64,000 nt of DNA. Source: JBGTLW01 sp964614575 (lineage in GTDB: Bacteria > Planctomycetota > Phycisphaerae > Phycisphaerales > Phycisphaeraceae). A program made the translations under genes and the position numbers. Numbering within the stretch: position 1 is the first letter of the stretch; each line of letters starts with the position of its first letter. The notes under the pieces were generated by a model that saw nothing but the letters and a program-made list of their open reading frames with translations, searched no databases and was not told the DNA's origin. The stretch covers positions 1 to 64,000 of the forward strand of contig CAZTLX010000001.1 of NCBI GenBank assembly GCA_964614575.1, read 5' to 3'. Shown piece by piece: positions 32,375 through 41,337 of this stretch.

Positions 32375-33091
32375 TCACGGGGCGGGACCCTCTTTCGGGC
32401 CCGGCGCAATCCGGGCGGCGGGTTGGAACAGGGTTTCAATCGCCCCGGCCAGGATCAGCGCGTAACCGAACAACTCGATCGATTCTTCCACGACGATCTT
32501 GACCACGCGCTCGTAAGAGTCGCCCATGACGCCCTGCCAGAAGTCGGCTTGACCGAAGACCTGCGCAAAGACCACCACGCAGATGAACCCGGCCCAGCAG
32601 ACCCCACCCGCGGCGGACGAGAGCCAGTCGAAGCACGCCCGGCGGCAAGGCCGGCCGCCGCGCCACGCGGCCAGCGCCACCCCGGCCCAGCACAATGCCG
32701 CGAGGTACGTCCAGTGCAGCCCCGGCACCGCCCTGGGCAGGAACGAATCCAACTCGCGGACCGCGGCCACGGCCATCAATGCGCCCAACCCCGCCCAGAA
32801 CGCCCGGGGCTTGCCACGCCCCCCACGCAGCGCCGCCAGCCACAGCAGCACCGCGGCCGCGGCGATCAGCGCGAACTGGCAACTCTCGATCTCCCCGCCC
32901 TCGCGGAACATCGCCTGCTCGAAGTCGTCGCGCACCGCGATCGCCCGGATGATCCCGAGGGTGACCCCGAGCATCATCAGCGTGTAGAGCGCGTAACGGA
33001 TCACCAGCGGGCCGGCCGAGGGCGGCGACGGGCAGGGGTCGGGGTCGGGGACGGGTGTCAGAGACGTTGAGGCGGGGTTAGGTTCGGTCAT
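32375..33091 (-). CDS. Polytopic membrane protein, unknown
   Basis: 238 residues with six or seven membrane helices after a Pro-rich N-terminus. Conserved-looking charged motifs lie between helices: FREGGEIESCQFALIAA and VVKIVVEESIELFGYALILA. The Glu-rich helix ends suggest ion or quinone contact, but no family was recognised. It is the last gene in the reverse-strand Tad cluster, 35 bases after the TadE-like gene, though it may have an unrelated role. Confidence 0.6.
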   Translation of the reverse strand: MTEPNPASTSLTPVPDPDPCPSPPSAGPLVIRYALYTLMMLGVTLGIIRAIAVRDDFEQAMFREGGEIESCQFALIAAAAVLLWLAALRGGRGKPRAFWAGLGALMAVAAVRELDSFLPRAVPGLHWTYLAALCWAGVALAAWRGGRPCRRACFDWLSSAAGGVCWAGFICVVVFAQVFGQADFWQGVMGDSYERVVKIVVEESIELFGYALILAGAIETLFQPAARIAPGPKEGPAP

Positions 33092-33126
33092 GCAAGCGTG
33101 GCGATTCGACTGCGGGTGGCGGTGGA

Positions 33127-33894
33127 TCAGTTCTGGGTGGGGTACTGGTAATCGACATCCGGGCCGAGGTAAGCGGGGAACCCGCGGTAATACCAGCGGA
33201 CGACGCGGGCGACCTTGTCCGCTGAGCCGGAGGCGATCGGTTCGAGCGGCTGGTCGAGTTCGAGGAGAAACTCATCGCGGACCAGGTCGCCGGGCGTGAC
33301 GCTGGGGGCGCTTTCGATCCAGACATCGTCGCTGCGCTGCGTGACGGAGTTGGCGTATTTCCATTCGTTGCCGATGCGGATGTGGCGATGTCGGATCGGC
33401 CCGCTGAGGTTTTCCAGCAGCGGCGAGCGGGTGTGGTGTGTGGTATCGAAGCGGACCGATCGGCCGTGGGGCAGTTCATGGTCGAGCAGGTAAGCCGCGG
33501 CGATACCGGCGTCGCGGGAGGCCTCGTCGGCCAGGTCCTTCATTTCATCGCGGGTGTCGTTGGGGAAGACGCCGCCGGTGTCGGGGGTCAGCGCGTCCGC
33601 CGTGCCGTCCCAGAAGGCCTGGTTGATCTGCGTCGCGTCGTTGTTGACCACCGCGGGCCCGTAGCCGTAGTACACCTGCCGCCACGCCTCGTATCGGTCC
33701 TGCACCGAGGCGCGTTGGAGGCGGGTCATCGACCAGCCGTAGAACAGGATCATCAGCAGGAGGATAAACACGAAGGGCAGGGTGAGGACGGTCTCGATCA
33801 TCGCCGCCCCGCGCGGGGAACGAGAGCGGGAAAGCGGAAAAGCGGAAGAGCGGGGAAGCCGCGCCGCTCTACGGGATTGATTTCTGTCTTTCAT
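33127..33894 (-). CDS. TadE-like minor pilin
   Basis: 255 residues. After a basic leader the TadE motif appears: SPRGAAMIETVLTLPFVFIL, a single hydrophobic helix with Glu at the pseudopilin +5-like position. The rest is extracytoplasmic and hydrophilic. TadE-type minor pilins are processed by TadV and help assemble Flp/Tad pili. The leader (RSSAFPLSRSRS) is coded by a degenerate heptad repeat (33817-33922), so the true N-terminus may have been altered by repeat expansion. Lies 33 bases after the TadG-like gene. Confidence 0.78.
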   Translation of the reverse strand: MKDRNQSRRAARLPRSSAFPLSRSRSPRGAAMIETVLTLPFVFILLLMILFYGWSMTRLQRASVQDRYEAWRQVYYGYGPAVVNNDATQINQAFWDGTADALTPDTGGVFPNDTRDEMKDLADEASRDAGIAAAYLLDHELPHGRSVRFDTTHHTRSPLLENLSGPIRHRHIRIGNEWKYANSVTQRSDDVWIESAPSVTPGDLVRDEFLLELDQPLEPIASGSADKVARVVRWYYRGFPAYLGPDVDYQYPTQN

Positions 33895-33922
33895 TTTTCG
33901 CTTTTCCGCTTTTCCGATTTAG
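33817..33922. repeat. Degenerate GCGGAAA repeat across the TadE-like gene start
   Basis: Units near AGCGGAA/AGCGGGA run from about 33817 to 33855 inside the coding leader; their complement (TTTTCCGC) runs from about 33893 to 33922 just upstream of ATG. The halves form an imperfect inverted repeat that spans the translation start. Confidence 0.6.
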
Positions 33923-33927
33923 CTTGC

Positions 33928-35994
33928 TCAATGCTGGAGCATGATCTCGGCCAGGGGTTCGAGCGTGCGCAGGTGGTCGTTGAGTTCGGTGTAGTCGCTG
34001 GCGGCCATGCCGGGGACCTGGTCGGCGTCGCCGGCGTCGTCGTTCATGCGGGCGATCCAGCCGGGGTAGTCGTCGATCGGTTCGAGCTGGGCGTGCCACA
34101 TCTGCGTCCACAGATCCCACGAGTGGTTGTTGAAGACGCAGGCCTGCGCCAGCGCGACGTGTCGGCCGTAGCCCCCGCCGTCGTTGAAGCGGGGCGACCA
34201 GAACGTGCCGGCGTTGCTCATCTGCGCGGCCCCGAGGAAGGTGAGCCTCTCGCGCTGCGCATCGGCGTTGTTGTAATCGAGCTCGGGGTGGTTGAGGTCG
34301 ATCGGGGCGGGCAGGGCGGAGCGGCCGGCGAAGTTGTGCGGGTTGCGGATCGGCAGCTCATCGCCCACGTCCACCGCGAGGGTGAAGTAGTAGATCACCT
34401 GCCACTTCTCTTCCCAGACGACGCTGCCGCTGTCATCGACCACCTGCCGGCGGATTTTCGAGGAGAAGCGGGTTTTTTGCCAGTCGGAGCTTTGCAGGTC
34501 TTCGAACTCGGCGGAGTTCCAGTAGTCCTGCGTGGTGGCGGGGAGGGCGGCGAAGCGGGGGCAGAGGGCGATAAAGTTTTCGAGCACTTCCTGCCAGTGC
34601 CGCGGGTCGCTGCCGAAGCCGGCGGTCAACGGGGCACAGGGTTCGGTGGGCACGGCCCAGTCGCCGCCGAGGGTGATGATGCGTCCGGGATCGACCACCT
34701 GATAGGTCCCGGGCAACAGGTACTGCGCGGTGCCGGGGCGGAAGTCGGACTCGACGCGGGCGACGAAGTAGCGGGTGCGGCGAATCGTTTCCCCGCCGCC
34801 ATCGGCGACGGCGGTGATCTCGTCCCAGGTGTTGCGGTACACGGGGAAGCGGAAATTGGTGGTGCCCCGGCCGTGCCAGAGCATGTCCAGCTTCCACTGG
34901 GCGAACTGATTGCGGTAGCCTTCGAGGGGGCTGCGGCGCAGGTCGAAATCGCGTCCGCCGCGGTAGTCGTGCAGCATCCAGTGCTGCGGGCCGTACACCT
35001 GATAGCCGGTGACGCGGGTGCGGTAGGTGGGGGGCGGGTCCCAGTTGCCGCCGCCGCCGAGGTCGGGCGGCCCGATGCCGCCGGGCCCGCCGGGCCCGTC
35101 GCCTTGCGAAGGCGGCCCGCCGGGTTCCCAGTTGCCGTCGCTGGTCTTGTCGCGCTCGCGGCGTGGATCACGCCAGCCGAAGACCGTGTCATACGGCCCG
35201 CGGCGAAACTCCCGGTTGTCCACGCCCTCCTTGAGCAGCCCCTTCTCGACCGGGCGCTGAAAATCGTCAAACACCCCGCGGACCCACGGCAACTCCGGCA
35301 GCACCGGCACCACCAGCGCCTGCCCCTGGCCACGCTCGGAAAGGTTGACCCGACCGCCTTCCGCGGCGGTCATCTGCGTGAGCGGGCCCAGGTTCTCCAT
35401 GACGGTCTGCGAGTAGAGGTCCAGCGCCTCCATCGCGCGCCAGAGTTGGCCGCGGCCGCTCGGGCTGTCATAGAACGTGTAGGCGGTCACGTCCACCGTG
35501 CCGGAAGGCGAGGTGTATTCGGGGTGCTGATTCGGGGCGCGGAAGGTTTCCTTGATCGGGCGCAGGTGCCGCAGGTCGTGGTCGTAGTCGGCGAGGATCG
35601 GGTCCATCTGCTGGCGGATCTCGTCGGCCTCGCGCGACATGAGGTTGCCCCCCGCCGTGGGGTAGAGCGCATCGAGCGCGTCGTAGTGGGTCTGGGCCTC
35701 GTGGAACGCGGGGTGCAGCGCCTCGTCGGTCGCGTCGAGCACGTTGACCGCCGCGATCAGCCGGGCCATCTCCACGTTGTTCATCGCCACGGTGTTCATC
35801 GACCGCGCGACGTGCGTGGCACCGGCCATGGCGGCGGCGTCCGCGGCGTGCTGGGTGACCACCCGGCTCTGGATGTTGCGACCCGTGTTAAAGACGTAGA
35901 ACAGCAAGGACGCCATGAGCACCAGGGCGAGCAGGGCGATGACGATCACCACGCCGCGCTGCTGGGGGTTGTGGGGGAGCGGTTGACGGGTCAT
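33928..35994 (-). CDS. TadG-like pilus-associated protein
   Basis: 688 residues. N-terminal TadG/putative Flp pilus-assembly segment: QQRGVVIVIALLALVLMASL, then FNTGRNIQSRVVTQHAADAA and AMAGA, as in TadG. The large remainder is extracytoplasmic, aromatic-rich, with a Gly/Pro linker near 290-330 (GDGPGGPGGIGPPDLGGGG); no von Willebrand A MIDAS motif was seen. It probably caps or anchors a Tad pilus. Its ATG overlaps the stop of the kinase gene by four bases, implying coupled translation. Confidence 0.78.
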   Translation of the reverse strand: MTRQPLPHNPQQRGVVIVIALLALVLMASLLFYVFNTGRNIQSRVVTQHAADAAAMAGATHVARSMNTVAMNNVEMARLIAAVNVLDATDEALHPAFHEAQTHYDALDALYPTAGGNLMSREADEIRQQMDPILADYDHDLRHLRPIKETFRAPNQHPEYTSPSGTVDVTAYTFYDSPSGRGQLWRAMEALDLYSQTVMENLGPLTQMTAAEGGRVNLSERGQGQALVVPVLPELPWVRGVFDDFQRPVEKGLLKEGVDNREFRRGPYDTVFGWRDPRRERDKTSDGNWEPGGPPSQGDGPGGPGGIGPPDLGGGGNWDPPPTYRTRVTGYQVYGPQHWMLHDYRGGRDFDLRRSPLEGYRNQFAQWKLDMLWHGRGTTNFRFPVYRNTWDEITAVADGGGETIRRTRYFVARVESDFRPGTAQYLLPGTYQVVDPGRIITLGGDWAVPTEPCAPLTAGFGSDPRHWQEVLENFIALCPRFAALPATTQDYWNSAEFEDLQSSDWQKTRFSSKIRRQVVDDSGSVVWEEKWQVIYYFTLAVDVGDELPIRNPHNFAGRSALPAPIDLNHPELDYNNADAQRERLTFLGAAQMSNAGTFWSPRFNDGGGYGRHVALAQACVFNNHSWDLWTQMWHAQLEPIDDYPGWIARMNDDAGDADQVPGMAASDYTELNDHLRTLEPLAEIMLQH

Positions 35995-38540
35995 GGGCTG
36001 TCCCCCTGCGGTTCTTCGTGGGCGATCTGTTCGAGCAATTGCTTGATTTCGTCGGTCGGGCGGATCGTCGCCGCGTTACGCAGCGACGCGCGGGCCGCGG
36101 ACCACTGCTCCAGCGCCAGATACGCCTTGCCCTGGGTGAGCAGTTGCTCGTACTCGGTGTCGTCGAAACGCTCTCGCACCTCGTCGGTGTCCATGATCTG
36201 GGCGGTGCGGGTGTACGCCCGCTTGGCCTCGGCAAACTTGCCCTCGGCCCGCAACTGATCGCCCCGCGCCAGCTCCGCCTCGTATTGCAGCTTCCGCTCG
36301 ATCTTGCTCAGGCCCTCGGCGGCACCCGGCGCCTGCGCATCGAGCGACAACGCCGTCTGATAGGCGAGCTTCGCGCGCTCCAGGTCGCCGGCCGACCACG
36401 CCTGATCGCCCTTGGCCATCTCCTGCTTCACCCGGGCCTGCGTCAGCTTCTGTCGCGCCGTCTCATCGGCACCCATCCGCAGCGCCTCGCCGTACTGCCG
36501 CACCGCGGCGCTGTAGTCGCCGGCGTTGAACGCCTGCTCCGCGGCCTGCAGCAGCGAGCGCTGGTCGGCTTCGGTTTCCAGCCGCGCCAGGTAGCCGCGG
36601 GCCTCGGCGATGTCGTGGTAGCCCAACGCCCGCACGAACGCCGCCTCCGCGCCGCTGCGGTCGCCCTGATCCAGCAGCCGCTTGCCCTCCGCCACCGCCT
36701 GCCGGGCACGCATCCGATCTAAGGCCGATTCGTAAGCGTCGGTCGGCGAAAGCGCCTGCAGGTTCTGATACGCCGCGATCCCCGCCGCGTGATCGCCCGC
36801 GGCTTCCGCGGCGGCGGCGGTGGCTTCCAAATCCGCCACCCGCTGCCGCAGACGCAACACCTCGAGCTCATCGCCGAGCGCCGGCGTGTCCAGCCGCTGC
36901 TGCAGCCGCTCCAGCGACGCGATGGCATCGGCGAAATCGCCGCGATCCGCCAGGGCCCGCGCGGCGTCGATCGCGCGCTGCATGGACGCCTGATTCACCC
37001 CCGCCGACATCCGCGTCGCCATCTCGCCCAGCATCACCGTCTCTTCATCCCGCAGCACCACGCCGCGGTACGCGTCGAGCCGTTGACGCGCCGCGTTGAA
37101 ATCGCCCGCTTCGATCAGCTCACCGATCGCGACCAGGTCGTCGGCAAACGCCTCACGTCGTGCGACCTCGTCGATCTGCGCGTAGATCGTGTCGCGCGAA
37201 TAGATGTCCGGCCGGTTCATCCGGTCGAGCTGTTCGAGCTTCTCGTGGGCCTCGGCCAGGTCCCCCGCTTGCATCGCCACCCGCGCCCCGGCCAGCAGCA
37301 GGCCCGCCTGCACCCGGTCGGTCTGGTCCTGGTTGATCGGCCCGACCCGACGCGCCTCCTGCAGCGACGCGATCGCCCCCGCGTCGTCCCCGCTGCGGTA
37401 CTGCTCGTTGGCGGTGTCGATCAACGCCGCCACGGTCTGGGTCTGCTGCCGGCGTGCCTCGGCCTCGCGGGCCTGCTTGTCGAGGATCAGGTAACCCATC
37501 ACTGCCGAGCCGAGGATCAACACGATCAACGCGACGTAAATCGGCCAGCGCCGCTTCTTCTGGATCGCCGCGGTCTTCTCCACCGGGTTGCCCGCCGCCG
37601 GCGGCGCGGGGCGCGGGGCGGGGCGCGGCGACGCGGCAGCGGATGGACCGCGGTTAAAGTGACGGCCGATCGCCTCGGCCAGCTCCTGCGCGCTGGCCAC
37701 CCGCCGATCAATATCCTTGTCCATCATCCGCGCGACCAGGTCCGACAGCCGCGGCGGGACCCTGGGGTTCAGCTCCTTGAGCGGCGGCACGCTCACCCGC
37801 AGGTTCGTGTGCCACTTCATCCAACGCATCGCCTGGTTGCGCTGATCACGCAACACCGTCTTGAACGCCTCGTTGAACGCCGCCCGCCCGGCGAACATCT
37901 CGTAGGCGATCATGCCCAGCGCGTAGATGTCCGCCGCGCCCGTCGCCGGCTGATTCGCAAACAGCTCCGGGGCCATGTACCGCACCGACCCGACGGGCAA
38001 CGCCTCCTGCTCTGCGATCAACCCCGCCAGGCCCAGGTCGCACACCTTCACGCCCCCGCCCTCGGGCAGCAGCAGGTTCGACGGCTTGAGGTCGCGATGC
38101 ACCACCCCCCGGCCATGCACCGCCACCAGCACGTTCGCCACCGCGTGGATGATCTTGAGCGCCCGCAGCGGCTCGACCGGGTCGCCCGATTCGCTGAGCA
38201 GGTCTTCGAGCGATTGGCCCGCGATATATTCCATCACGAGGAACGCGCCGCGCTCGTCGTCGATGAACTCGTGGACCTTCACCACCCGCGGGTGGACCTG
38301 CGACAGCTCGGTCAGCAGCTTCGCCTCCTTGCGGAATCGGCGGGCGACCAGGTCGTCCTCCGTCGCCGAGCCGGTGAACAGCAACTGCTTGACCGCGACG
38401 GTCTGGCCGGTGCTGCTCTGCGTGGCCTTCCAGACGACGGACGTGCCGCCCGCGCCGATCTGCTCGGCGATGGTGTAGCCATCGAGCGTGTCGCCGGGTG
38501 ACAGTTGGATCGTTTCGGAATGGGCGGGGTGGGCGGTCAT
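35991..38540 (-). CDS. Membrane Ser/Thr kinase with tetratricopeptide-like sensor region
   Basis: 849 residues. Kinase domain about 20-295: IGAGGTSVVWKA, Lys51 in VAVK, HRDLKPSN (148-155), DLG (168-170, in place of DFG), and RYMAPELF. A Pro/Ala linker and one membrane helix (332-353, WPIYVALIVLILGSAVMGYL) follow. Residues about 365-849 are helical repeats of TPR type, for example AIASLEEARR-like and GDYSAAVRQYGEALRMGADE units. It should phosphorylate cytoplasmic proteins on signals met by the outer repeats. Its stop overlaps the TadG-like start (ATGA), so it is expressed with the pilus gene. Confidence 0.9.
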   Translation of the reverse strand: MTAHPAHSETIQLSPGDTLDGYTIAEQIGAGGTSVVWKATQSSTGQTVAVKQLLFTGSATEDDLVARRFRKEAKLLTELSQVHPRVVKVHEFIDDERGAFLVMEYIAGQSLEDLLSESGDPVEPLRALKIIHAVANVLVAVHGRGVVHRDLKPSNLLLPEGGGVKVCDLGLAGLIAEQEALPVGSVRYMAPELFANQPATGAADIYALGMIAYEMFAGRAAFNEAFKTVLRDQRNQAMRWMKWHTNLRVSVPPLKELNPRVPPRLSDLVARMMDKDIDRRVASAQELAEAIGRHFNRGPSAAASPRPAPRPAPPAAGNPVEKTAAIQKKRRWPIYVALIVLILGSAVMGYLILDKQAREAEARRQQTQTVAALIDTANEQYRSGDDAGAIASLQEARRVGPINQDQTDRVQAGLLLAGARVAMQAGDLAEAHEKLEQLDRMNRPDIYSRDTIYAQIDEVARREAFADDLVAIGELIEAGDFNAARQRLDAYRGVVLRDEETVMLGEMATRMSAGVNQASMQRAIDAARALADRGDFADAIASLERLQQRLDTPALGDELEVLRLRQRVADLEATAAAAEAAGDHAAGIAAYQNLQALSPTDAYESALDRMRARQAVAEGKRLLDQGDRSGAEAAFVRALGYHDIAEARGYLARLETEADQRSLLQAAEQAFNAGDYSAAVRQYGEALRMGADETARQKLTQARVKQEMAKGDQAWSAGDLERAKLAYQTALSLDAQAPGAAEGLSKIERKLQYEAELARGDQLRAEGKFAEAKRAYTRTAQIMDTDEVRERFDDTEYEQLLTQGKAYLALEQWSAARASLRNAATIRPTDEIKQLLEQIAHEEPQGDSP

Positions 38541-38632
38541 GCGATCAGGGGTCAGAGGTCAAGGTTCAAAGGTCAGGGTTCAAAGGTCAAGGGTCAAAGG
38601 TCAGGGGTCAGGAGTCAGGGATCAGGAGTCAG
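38541..38632. repeat. Degenerate heptad repeat array (AGGGGTC type)
   Basis: About twelve tandem seven-base units from 38547: AGGGGTC, AGAGGTC, AAGGTTC, AAAGGTC, AGGGTTC, AAAGGTC and so on, ending near 38632. It lies directly upstream of the kinase start codon, in the spacer after the TadE-like gene. A C/T-rich stretch (about 38661-38703) follows. Confidence 0.75.
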
Positions 38633-38767
38633 GCGGCACCGATTACCTTTCCCACACCACCTGCCTTCCGCTTCTCCCTCCTCCCTCCTATCTCCTATCT
38701 TCTCAAAACCGCCTTCCTTGGCGGCCTCTGCGTCGTGTTGGGTAAAAAGATCATTGATGTCTTTTTT

Positions 38768-39646
38768 TTATTCCGGGCTGCGCGGCAGGGCGGGCAGGGG
38801 GGGCAGGTTCGTGTCGATGCCTTCGTTGGTCAGGGTGTATTGGGCGGTGATGTCGGTGTAGCCGCCCGGGCCGTCGGCGGTGGTGTGTTCGCCATCGGCG
38901 AAGATGCCGCGGACGTAAGGCACCGCGAGGTTGAGCCGGTGCTCGACGCGGACGCTGATCGCGTCGCGCGGGCCGAACTCAAACGGGGCCGAGCCGGTGA
39001 TCTCGTCGAATGCCACGCTGTTGCCGCGCATCTGCGCTTCGAGCAGTGTGACCTGCGTGTTGTCCGCGGCATAGTGAACCCGGCGCTCGGCCATCGTGTT
39101 CACCCAGTTGGGCACCCCGCGGCCGGTCTGCGTGTACAGGTCTTCGATCCCGTCACGGAACGCATCGGCGGGGAAGTCCGACGACGTGAGCCGACCCGAC
39201 ACCGGCACCAACGCGTACACCGCCGCGGCCCGGATGCGGTCGAACTTCTCGGAGCCCTCCTCGGGGATGATCGTGTTGCGTGGCTCAAAGAGGCTGACCT
39301 CGTCGTGCGGCACCCAGACGATCGCCGCCCGCGTCGCGCAAAACGCCGCGTAGTTCACCATCGCGTTGCCCACCATCGCCAGCGTGCTCTGCAGCAGCAG
39401 CAGGGCCAGGAACATCACGATCGGGAACACCAGCACAAACTCGACCGTCGCCACCCCCGACTCCCGCGTCTGCCGCAGGTGCTGCCGCAAACCCACCCCG
39501 GCGGGGCGGGGGTGCAGGCGCATCAGCACATGACTCAAGCCGATCAAGCCCACCAGCGAGCCCAAGGCGATTACCAGCCACGCGCTGCCCGGCCCGGTGA
39601 CCAGGGCGGTCCAGACATCGAAGAGGGGGGGGTGGGGTGTGCTCAT
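38768..39646 (-). CDS. TadE/TadG-like membrane protein with two membrane segments
   Basis: 292 residues from ATG 39646, which has GAGGTG upstream. A first membrane helix (about 16-40) precedes a basic loop and then the TadE-like motif RESGVATVEFVLVFPIVMF. The C-terminal ~190 residues are extracytoplasmic. The extra N-terminal helix is unusual for TadE, where the motif is normally at the N-terminus. It starts the reverse-strand run into the kinase gene, with a heptad-repeat spacer between. Confidence 0.7.
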   Translation of the reverse strand: MSTPHPPLFDVWTALVTGPGSAWLVIALGSLVGLIGLSHVLMRLHPRPAGVGLRQHLRQTRESGVATVEFVLVFPIVMFLALLLLQSTLAMVGNAMVNYAAFCATRAAIVWVPHDEVSLFEPRNTIIPEEGSEKFDRIRAAAVYALVPVSGRLTSSDFPADAFRDGIEDLYTQTGRGVPNWVNTMAERRVHYAADNTQVTLLEAQMRGNSVAFDEITGSAPFEFGPRDAISVRVEHRLNLAVPYVRGIFADGEHTTADGPGGYTDITAQYTLTNEGIDTNLPPLPALPRSPE

Positions 39647-39706
39647 CGCACCTCGGCAGGCGGGCAAGGCGGATCGATTCCGGGGGAACGAACCAAAGCT
39701 GCCCAC

Positions 39707-40080
39707 TATTGTATCGGCCTAACCCCCATTGACCCCCACCCCCCGCAGGCTACGTCAAAATCAGGTCGCCCTCCCGCTAGAGCAATCCGCCTGAATGCTC
39801 TGCACCCCTGCGACATCTAGCCGGCGAGCTATGCCTCACCGGGCGGACTCGCCCGGTTGTTGCCCCACCGCCCGGCGAGGCGCAGCTCGCCGGCGATCGT
39901 TTGGTCCAAACCCTGTGGGTAGAAGAATCAGGCAAGGTGCTCTAGGCCCCAACCACGCACGCGGGACATGTCGCCGCGGACGCAAGCCGTCGGCCAGACA
40001 CAACCCCAGCACAACGCGCCTCGGCCGGCCCGATGGGGTAGCGCCCGGGCGGGGCGGGGCGGCGGCGGTGGGCTGAGGGG
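39707..40080. other. Intergenic region between two pilin-like genes
   Basis: 374 bases without a gene. It holds the 169-bp element at 39777-39945 with a family-B palindrome inside. The remaining bases are GC-rich and show no ORF or promoter of note. Confidence 0.6.
39777..39945. repeat. Palindromic repeat, family B copy 1, inside a larger inverted-repeat element
   Basis: Core 39820-39894 pairs AGCCGGCGAGCTATGCCTC-type sequence with GAGGCGCAGCTCGCCGG. Outside it, CTAGAGCA-N4-GCCTGA (39777-39794) is matched in inverted orientation by TCAGGC-N4-TGCTCTAG (39928-39945). Other family-B copies lie at 43341, 53481 and 63235 but lack these outer arms. Confidence 0.65.
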
Positions 40081-40578
40081 TCAGAAGCGGTTGAATGCCT
40101 GGCCGCTGAGCGCGCGGGCGGTGGTGGGGAGGTTGGCGCGGACTTCGCCGGTGGCGGCGTTGTACCACCAGCCGGCGTTGGTGCTGCCCGGCGGGGTGGC
40201 GAACGCGTCATGCACCACCTCCATGGCGCGCGAGCCCTTCTTGCTGCCGACCGGCAGAGCCGGGGCCGCGGCCAGGTACGGGCCGAAAATGTAGCCGCCC
40301 GCGGCCCCCGTCCCGTCGTCGAGGTTGCCCGCCGCGTCGGTCAGGCTCACCAGTTGCGCGGCGGAGGTGGGGAGCTTGCCCTCGTGTTCAGCGGCGTAGG
40401 TTTCGATAGCGTTGCGGATGATCTGCAGGTCGCGTTGCAGGGCGTTGACGCCGGCGTTCGCGATGCCTTGGGTGATCCGGGGGACGGCGATCGCGCCGAT
40501 CACCCCGAGGATCACGATCACGATCACCAGCTCGACCAGCGAGAACGCCCGATCGTGATTCGACCCTCGCTCGCGCAT
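40081..40578 (-). CDS. Type II secretion/type IV pseudopilin (GspG-like)
   Basis: 165 residues. Prepilin signal with processing site before FSLVELVIVIVILGVIGAIA; the residue before the cut is Ala rather than the usual Gly. A long helix (QGIANAGVNALQRDLQIIRN) and a GspG-like beta region follow (GKLPTSAAQLVSLTD, then NAGWWYNAATGEVRANLP). Pseudopilins form the short pilus of type II secretion or planctomycete-specific systems. It stands upstream of the Tad-like genes on the same strand but is separated from them by the repeat element. Confidence 0.85.
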   Translation of the reverse strand: MRERGSNHDRAFSLVELVIVIVILGVIGAIAVPRITQGIANAGVNALQRDLQIIRNAIETYAAEHEGKLPTSAAQLVSLTDAAGNLDDGTGAAGGYIFGPYLAAAPALPVGSKKGSRAMEVVHDAFATPPGSTNAGWWYNAATGEVRANLPTTARALSGQAFNRF

Positions 40579-40686
40579 TCGAAAGAAGCTCCCTCTCTCG
40601 GGGTTTTCATCGGGCCAAACCCGGGGGCGGTTGAAGCGGGAGGGGGGAAGTTTCGGTCTCGGGGCGGCGATGACCGATAAGACGGT

Positions 40687-41298
40687 ATGCGCGGCGACGG
40701 CCCCATCACGCTAGCGTCCTCCGCCCCCGCCGGGACGGTGGAGCTGGTGCATGGCCGGGAACACTTCGAGCGGGTGGTGCTCGGCGGGATGCTGCGGGCG
40801 AGCGTGTCGCTGGACATCGCCACGGCCGACTTCAAGGCGATGATGGTGCCCGTCGGGAAGAACCAGCGCGGGGCCGAGTCGATCGTGAGTCATCTGGTGA
40901 AGCTGGCGGACAAGGGGGTGGAGATTCGGCTGCTGCACGCGGGGGTGCCCAGCGAGCCGACGCTGCGGGTGCTGCGGCAGTTTCATCGACGGGTGGGGGG
41001 CGAGGGCGCGGGGGTGCGGGGGCGCATCACGATCCGCCGCTGCCCGCGGCTGCACGCCAAGTCGGTGATCGTGGATGCGGCGGCGATGTACCTGGGCAGC
41101 GCAAACCTGACGGGCGCGGGCCTGGGCGCGAAGGTGGAGGCGAACCGTAATTTTGAGTGGGGCGTGTGGACCGAATCGGGCGAGTTGATCGACGCGGTGC
41201 TGGAGCATTTCAATCGGCTGTGGGAGGGCGAGCACTGCGACGGGTGCGGGCGCAAGGATGTGTGCCCGGTGCCGCTGGAGGAGCCGCGGCTGCGGTGA
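40687..41298 (+). CDS. Phospholipase D-like protein with one HKD motif
   Basis: 203 residues. A single HKD motif, HAKSVIVDAAAMYLGSANLT, so an active site would need a dimer, as in Nuc-type nucleases. The N-terminal strand VELVHGREHFERVVLGGML and the SLDIATADFKAMMV segment suit PLD folds. The C-terminal Cys group CDGCGRKDVC may bind zinc, a feature of some predicted PLD-like nucleases. Substrate unknown. Next gene starts 39 bases later. Confidence 0.75.
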   Translation: MRGDGPITLASSAPAGTVELVHGREHFERVVLGGMLRASVSLDIATADFKAMMVPVGKNQRGAESIVSHLVKLADKGVEIRLLHAGVPSEPTLRVLRQFHRRVGGEGAGVRGRITIRRCPRLHAKSVIVDAAAMYLGSANLTGAGLGAKVEANRNFEWGVWTESGELIDAVLEHFNRLWEGEHCDGCGRKDVCPVPLEEPRLR

Positions 41299-41337
41299 GG
41301 GCGTATGATGGCATACCCCGATTGCTGAGGACCCCGC

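Noticed and set aside
33382..36258. 958-codon open frame on the forward strand
   Set aside because: It runs antisense through the TadE-like, TadG-like and kinase genes. It has no recognisable domain and its composition (Val/Gly/Arg/His-rich) is that of a shadow frame in GC-rich DNA.
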